From J051 sp040289295 (GTDB lineage Bacteria > Armatimonadota > Fimbriimonadia > Fimbriimonadales > ATM1), in NCBI GenBank assembly GCA_040289295.1, contig PSLA01000012.1, forward strand, positions 1 to 64,000: a DNA stretch of 64,000 nucleotides. Direction: 5' to 3'. Position numbers and translations under genes: made by a program. This document shows positions 60,355 through 64,000 of the stretch, in pieces; position 1 is the first letter of the stretch, and each line of letters starts with the position of its first letter. The notes under the pieces are model-generated. The model was not told where the DNA came from. It was given only the letters and a program-made list of their open reading frames with translations, and made no database searches.

Positions 60355-61059
60355 ATGCGGAAGATGCTCTTTCTGACTGCGGCGCTTGCCGCCCTTTCGA
60401 CTCAAGGCGCTCAAGACTCTGCGCGCATCCAGTGGAAGCCCAAGGCGGGCGACACCGCCACGTATTCCATACAAGTCGCCGTGAGCATGCAAGGGATGAA
60501 CGTCGAAATCGGCCTACGCTCGACGTCCAAGGTCCTTGAACTTACCGCCGATACGGTCAAACTCGAAGTGACCCAGCAGATGGTGGAGCTCAAACAGAAC
60601 GGCGAGAACATGGCGGATCTGATCCCGCCTAACACCTCAAAGACGATCTACACGGTGCGCCGGGACGGAGAGATCTTTTTATTATGCACCACCTACGGTC
60701 AGGGCATGGAACAACCGCGACTCGAGGAGGTGTTCCGCTTCATATATCCGAACAGGGAGGTTAAGTTAGGTGAGACGTGGACAAGGACGCGTACCGCCGA
60801 CAAGGACAAGGGGACGCTTGCATCCAAAACCATGTTTACGTTCCTCGGTTCGGAGGACCTCGACGGCGCTCCTACCCATAAGGTGAAGATGTCCTTCACG
60901 GAGACCGAGGGCTCGACGCCCATGACTTTCGAGGCGACCGTCTGGCTCTCCTCCGAGAACGGCGACATGCTCAAGATGGATGGTCTGTTGCGGAACGTGC
61001 CGTTCGACCCGACCATGCCCCCGGCAGACGCGACCATCAAGGTGAGCCGGGTCAAGTAG
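60355..61059 (+). CDS. Exported protein, unknown
   Basis: 234 residues from ATG 60355, 34 bp after the amidotransferase. Signal peptide RKMLFLTAALAALSTQGAQ. The body is beta-rich: KAGDTATYSIQVAVSMQGM, TVKLEVTQQMVELKQNGENM, REVKLGETWTRTRTADKDKG, and EATVWLSSENGDMLKMDGLL. This pattern is seen in DUF6263-like and similar secreted proteins, but I do not assign a family. Periplasmic by signal. Confidence 0.68.
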   Translation: MRKMLFLTAALAALSTQGAQDSARIQWKPKAGDTATYSIQVAVSMQGMNVEIGLRSTSKVLELTADTVKLEVTQQMVELKQNGENMADLIPPNTSKTIYTVRRDGEIFLLCTTYGQGMEQPRLEEVFRFIYPNREVKLGETWTRTRTADKDKGTLASKTMFTFLGSEDLDGAPTHKVKMSFTETEGSTPMTFEATVWLSSENGDMLKMDGLLRNVPFDPTMPPADATIKVSRVK

Positions 61060-61250
61060 CCTAGGGCGCCAGAGGGCCAAGAAGCGGGACCGGCGCTCGC
61101 GAGTACGCACACGCGACCCATCGCGGAGGCGGTTGGCGTTCGCGAGCTTCCGCCCTTATGGGGGCCGACCGATTGAAGTTGGAACCTTTTTGCCGGGCGC
61201 CGCGTTATTGTAGTCAGGAGGCTAAGAATACTTGACATCCAGAGGCTCAT

Positions 61251-63905
61251 ATGCGATTCGATAAACTGACCTTGAAGGCTCAGGACGCGATCCGCGACGC
61301 TCAGGCGGTCGCGGAGCGGTACTCGCACAGTGAAATTGACGCCGAGCACCTTTTGCTCGCGATGCTGGAACAAGCGGAAGGCATCGCCCGGCCCGTAATC
61401 GAGAAGGTGGGCGGAATACCCGAGGTGGTACGCCGCGACGTCGAACAGCAGCTGGATCAGCGCCCAAAGGTGCAGGGGGCGGCAAGCCTCGGCAGCGTCC
61501 TCTCGCAGCGACTGCGCGCCACGCTCGACCGGGCGTTCGCGGAAGCTGAGCGGATGGAAGACGAGTATGTCAGTGTTGAGCACCTGCTCATCGCGCTCGC
61601 CGAGGACACGCACGGCTTTTGCGGTCGTGCTCTGCGGGCGCAGGGCGCTGACCCCGAGAGCCTCCGCCGGGCCATTATCGAGATTCGCGGCGGTCGTCGC
61701 GTTACGGACCAAACGCCCGAAGAGAAGTATCAAGCGCTCGAAAAGTACGGACGCGACTTAACCGACATGGCGAAGAAGGGCAAGCTTGACCCGGTTATCG
61801 GAAGGGACGAGGAGATTCGGCGCGTCATTCAGGTCCTCAGCCGAAGAACCAAGAACAATCCGGTGCTTATCGGCGAGCCTGGGGTGGGGAAGACGGCCAT
61901 CGCCGAAGGTCTCGCGCAACGCATCGTCGCCGGCGATGTACCTGAGGGGCTACGAAACAAGCGAGTGGTTGCGCTGGATCTTGGGGCGCTTGTGGCCGGC
62001 GCCAAGTACCGAGGCGAGTTTGAAGAGAGGCTGAAGGCAGTTCTGGAGGAGATCAAGAACGCCGCCGGCGAAATCATCCTCTTCATTGACGAAATGCACA
62101 CGCTGGTCGGGGCGGGTCGCGCGGAAGGCTCGATGGATGCGGCGAACATGCTCAAGCCGATGCTGGCAAGGGGTGAACTTCGCTGCGTCGGCGCAACGAC
62201 GCTGGACGAATATCGTCAGCATGTGGAGAAGGATGCCGCATTGGAGCGACGCTTTCAACCGGTGTTCGTTGACGAGCCCAGCGTTGAAGACACGATTGCG
62301 ATCCTGCGCGGCTTAAAAGAGCGCTACGAGGTGCATCATGGCGTCCGCATCACCGACAGCGCGCTCGTTGCGGCCGCGATGCTCAGCGACAGGTACATCA
62401 CGGATCGGCATCTTCCTGACAAGGCGATCGACCTTGTGGACGAGGCCGCCAGCCGTCTCCGTATCGAGATTGACAGCGTTCCATTCGAGATTGACGAACT
62501 GGACAGGCGCATGGCGCAGCTCGAAATTGAGCGCACTGCGCTGAAGAAGGAGGACGATCCAAGCGCAAAGGAGAGGCTCAAGCGCATCGACGAAGAGTTG
62601 AGCAACATCGCAGAGGAACGCTCCCGTCTCGCTGCAAAGTGGCAGAGCGAGAAGGAGAAGATCGCACAGATTCGCGAACTGAAGCAGCGCATCGAGGAGG
62701 CGCGTACGCAACTGGAGCACGCCGAGCGCGAGCAGGACTGGGAACGCGCCGCGCAAATTCAGCATGGAGAGCTTCCGGCATTGATTGCAGAACTGCGGAA
62801 GCAGGAGAGCGAACTGGCGCAAATCCAAAAGGACGGCAAGATTCTCAAAGAAGAGGTGGACGACGAGGACGTAGCCGAGGTCGTGTCAAAGTGGACAGGA
62901 ATCCCCGTATCCCGTCTCGTCGAGGGGGAGATGGAGAAGTTGCTCAAGATGGAGGAGCGCCTTCATAAGCGCGTGGTTGGGCAGGACGAGGCGATACGCG
63001 CGGTTGCCGACGCAGTGAGGCGATCTCGCTCCGGCATCGCTGATCCAAACCGTCCAATCGGTTCTTTCCTGTTCCTCGGCCCGACCGGCGTCGGCAAGAC
63101 GGAGTTGGCGCGGGCGCTCGCCGAGTTTCTGTTCGACGACGAACGCAACATGGTGCGCATAGACATGAGCGAATACCAAGAGAAGCACAACGTCTCGCGG
63201 CTCATAGGCGCGCCGCCCGGTTACGTCGGCTATGAGGAAGGTGGGCAACTGACCGAGGCCGTTCGGCGCAGGCCGTATAGCGTTGTGTTGCTCGACGAGA
63301 TCGAGAAAGCACACCCCGAGGTATTCAATGTGTTGCTGCAACTACTTGACGACGGTCGCCTAACCGACGGACACGGACGCACAGTTGATTTTCGGAACAC
63401 CGTGGTCATCATGACCAGCAACCTCGGATCGGGCGAGTTCGATGACCTTTCCATCGGAGCGAACGAGCGAGCAAAGGACCGAATGCTCGCGAAGGTGCGG
63501 GAGCACTTCCGCCCCGAGTTCATTAACCGTATTGACGACATCGTAGTGTTCCACCCGCTCAGCGCGGAGCTCATCAAGCGGATCGTGGACATCCAACTCG
63601 AACGCTTGAGCGACCGCCTACGCGAGCGCAGAATTGAGATTTACCTTACCGACTGCGCGCGCGAGCAACTCGCAATCGAGGGATACGACCCGACATACGG
63701 AGCGCGCCCGCTGAAACGCGCGATTCAAAGAGAGATTCTCAACCCGCTTGCCAAGCACATCCTGGAGGGCAAGATCAAAGACGGCGACCGCGTCCTGGTG
63801 GACCACCGGGATGGGGCGTTTACCTTCGAGACCGCGGCCGAGGGCGCTCCGAGCGTTGAATCGAGGAGCCTAGGGTCTGCGCCAAGCGTAGAAGGAAGCA
63901 TATGA
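61251..63905 (+). CDS. clpB: ATP-dependent disaggregase ClpB
   Basis: 884 residues. Two Clp N-domain repeats, NBD1 with Walker A GEPGVGKT at 208-215 and LDLGALVAGAKYRGEFEER, a coiled-coil middle domain at ~400-525 (QLEHAEREQDWERAAQIQHG), and NBD2 with GPTGVGKT at 610-617 and NVSRLIGAPPGYVGYEEGG. The full middle domain marks it as ClpB rather than ClpA/C. It rescues aggregated protein with DnaK after stress. No CIRCE or HAIR element is visible in the 191-bp gap upstream. Confidence 0.95.
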   Translation: MRFDKLTLKAQDAIRDAQAVAERYSHSEIDAEHLLLAMLEQAEGIARPVIEKVGGIPEVVRRDVEQQLDQRPKVQGAASLGSVLSQRLRATLDRAFAEAERMEDEYVSVEHLLIALAEDTHGFCGRALRAQGADPESLRRAIIEIRGGRRVTDQTPEEKYQALEKYGRDLTDMAKKGKLDPVIGRDEEIRRVIQVLSRRTKNNPVLIGEPGVGKTAIAEGLAQRIVAGDVPEGLRNKRVVALDLGALVAGAKYRGEFEERLKAVLEEIKNAAGEIILFIDEMHTLVGAGRAEGSMDAANMLKPMLARGELRCVGATTLDEYRQHVEKDAALERRFQPVFVDEPSVEDTIAILRGLKERYEVHHGVRITDSALVAAAMLSDRYITDRHLPDKAIDLVDEAASRLRIEIDSVPFEIDELDRRMAQLEIERTALKKEDDPSAKERLKRIDEELSNIAEERSRLAAKWQSEKEKIAQIRELKQRIEEARTQLEHAEREQDWERAAQIQHGELPALIAELRKQESELAQIQKDGKILKEEVDDEDVAEVVSKWTGIPVSRLVEGEMEKLLKMEERLHKRVVGQDEAIRAVADAVRRSRSGIADPNRPIGSFLFLGPTGVGKTELARALAEFLFDDERNMVRIDMSEYQEKHNVSRLIGAPPGYVGYEEGGQLTEAVRRRPYSVVLLDEIEKAHPEVFNVLLQLLDDGRLTDGHGRTVDFRNTVVIMTSNLGSGEFDDLSIGANERAKDRMLAKVREHFRPEFINRIDDIVVFHPLSAELIKRIVDIQLERLSDRLRERRIEIYLTDCAREQLAIEGYDPTYGARPLKRAIQREILNPLAKHILEGKIKDGDRVLVDHRDGAFTFETAAEGAPSVESRSLGSAPSVEGSI

Positions 63906-64000
63906 AAGCGATTGTTTGGACTCTTCGGGGGCTTTTCGTCGCTGCGCTCGGAGTTGCCCTCTTCGGCGGAATGATCGGGTCTGAGTGGCAGCGGTTTGGC
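63902..64000 (+). CDS. N terminus of an exported or membrane protein (partial)
   Basis: The start ATG overlaps the clpB stop (ATGA), so it is in the clpB operon. The 33 residues present include a basic head and a hydrophobic stretch, LRGLFVAALGVALFGGMIG, consistent with a signal peptide or first membrane helix. The gene runs off the window. Confidence 0.65.
   Translation, partial: MKAIVWTLRGLFVAALGVALFGGMIGSEWQRFG

Overview
The window reads as a chromosomal segment of a GC-rich diderm bacterium, most likely an Armatimonadota member near the Fimbriimonadia (inference; no rRNA is present to confirm it). The evidence is an S-layer-homology-domain porin, LPS-export genes (lptB, an LptF/G permease, an LptC/LptA-like protein), a stalk/copper-amine-oxidase-N domain protein, an STN-domain secreted protein, a DUF3084 protein beside a YqgF-like nuclease, and many 4-bp ATGA/GTGA gene overlaps. 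Two assembly gaps (8126-8135 and 26756-26808) lie inside genes.

Layout. 1-6.6 kb: end of a stalk-domain protein, a PilZ protein, hisS, a small lipoprotein divergent from pyrG, and a secreted trypsin-like protease. 6.8-10.8 kb (minus): a three-subunit molybdenum hydroxylase operon (Tat-exported 2Fe-2S, Mo and FAD subunits) ending in a translationally coupled six-cysteine protein; the Mo subunit carries an in-frame copy of a GC-rich palindromic repeat. 10.9-16.1 kb: zinc-ribbon coiled-coil protein, an unknown protein, a nucleotidyltransferase-like protein, prolyl oligopeptidase and DinB. 16.2-18.6 kb (minus): an ArsR repressor overlapping a previously uncalled 25-residue peptide with 12 cysteines, then a redoxin/cytochrome c/copper monooxygenase fusion. 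18.6-23.6 kb: noncoding DNA with possible RNA structure, tRNA-Ala(CGC), a beta-propeller protein, rarA, a Y-family-polymerase-like protein with degenerate palm, and an ECF sigma factor.

23.7-28.7 kb: secE-nusG-rplK-rplA (minus), a frameshifted STN-domain protein and a secreted protein. 28.7-36.3 kb: repeat copies, a MerR regulator, a glycosyltransferase-TPR protein, a DinG-type helicase and aconitase. 36.3-45.8 kb: zinc-ribbon TPR protein, dut, an outer-membrane barrel protein, hflX-prmC, tRNA-Ala(GGC), MBL hydrolase, thioesterase, GNAT, an alkyltransferase-like protein, tRNA-Val(CAC), a protoglobin divergent from an HxlR regulator across a clear inverted repeat, and a class I amidotransferase. 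45.7-52 kb (minus): rlmN, LptC/A-like, lptB, lptF, DUF3084, YqgF-like. 52-64 kb: the SLH porin with its own consensus promoter and terminator, metK, a sugar nucleotidyltransferase, a tightly overlapping MOSC/membrane/lipoprotein/amidotransferase operon, clpB, and the start of a membrane protein.

The most unusual items are the ArsR-linked metallothionein-like peptide, the palindromic repeat that has become coding sequence in the Mo hydroxylase, the cysteine-rich protein coupled to that hydroxylase, the protoglobin/HxlR operator, and a possible ATT start for the LptC-like gene.
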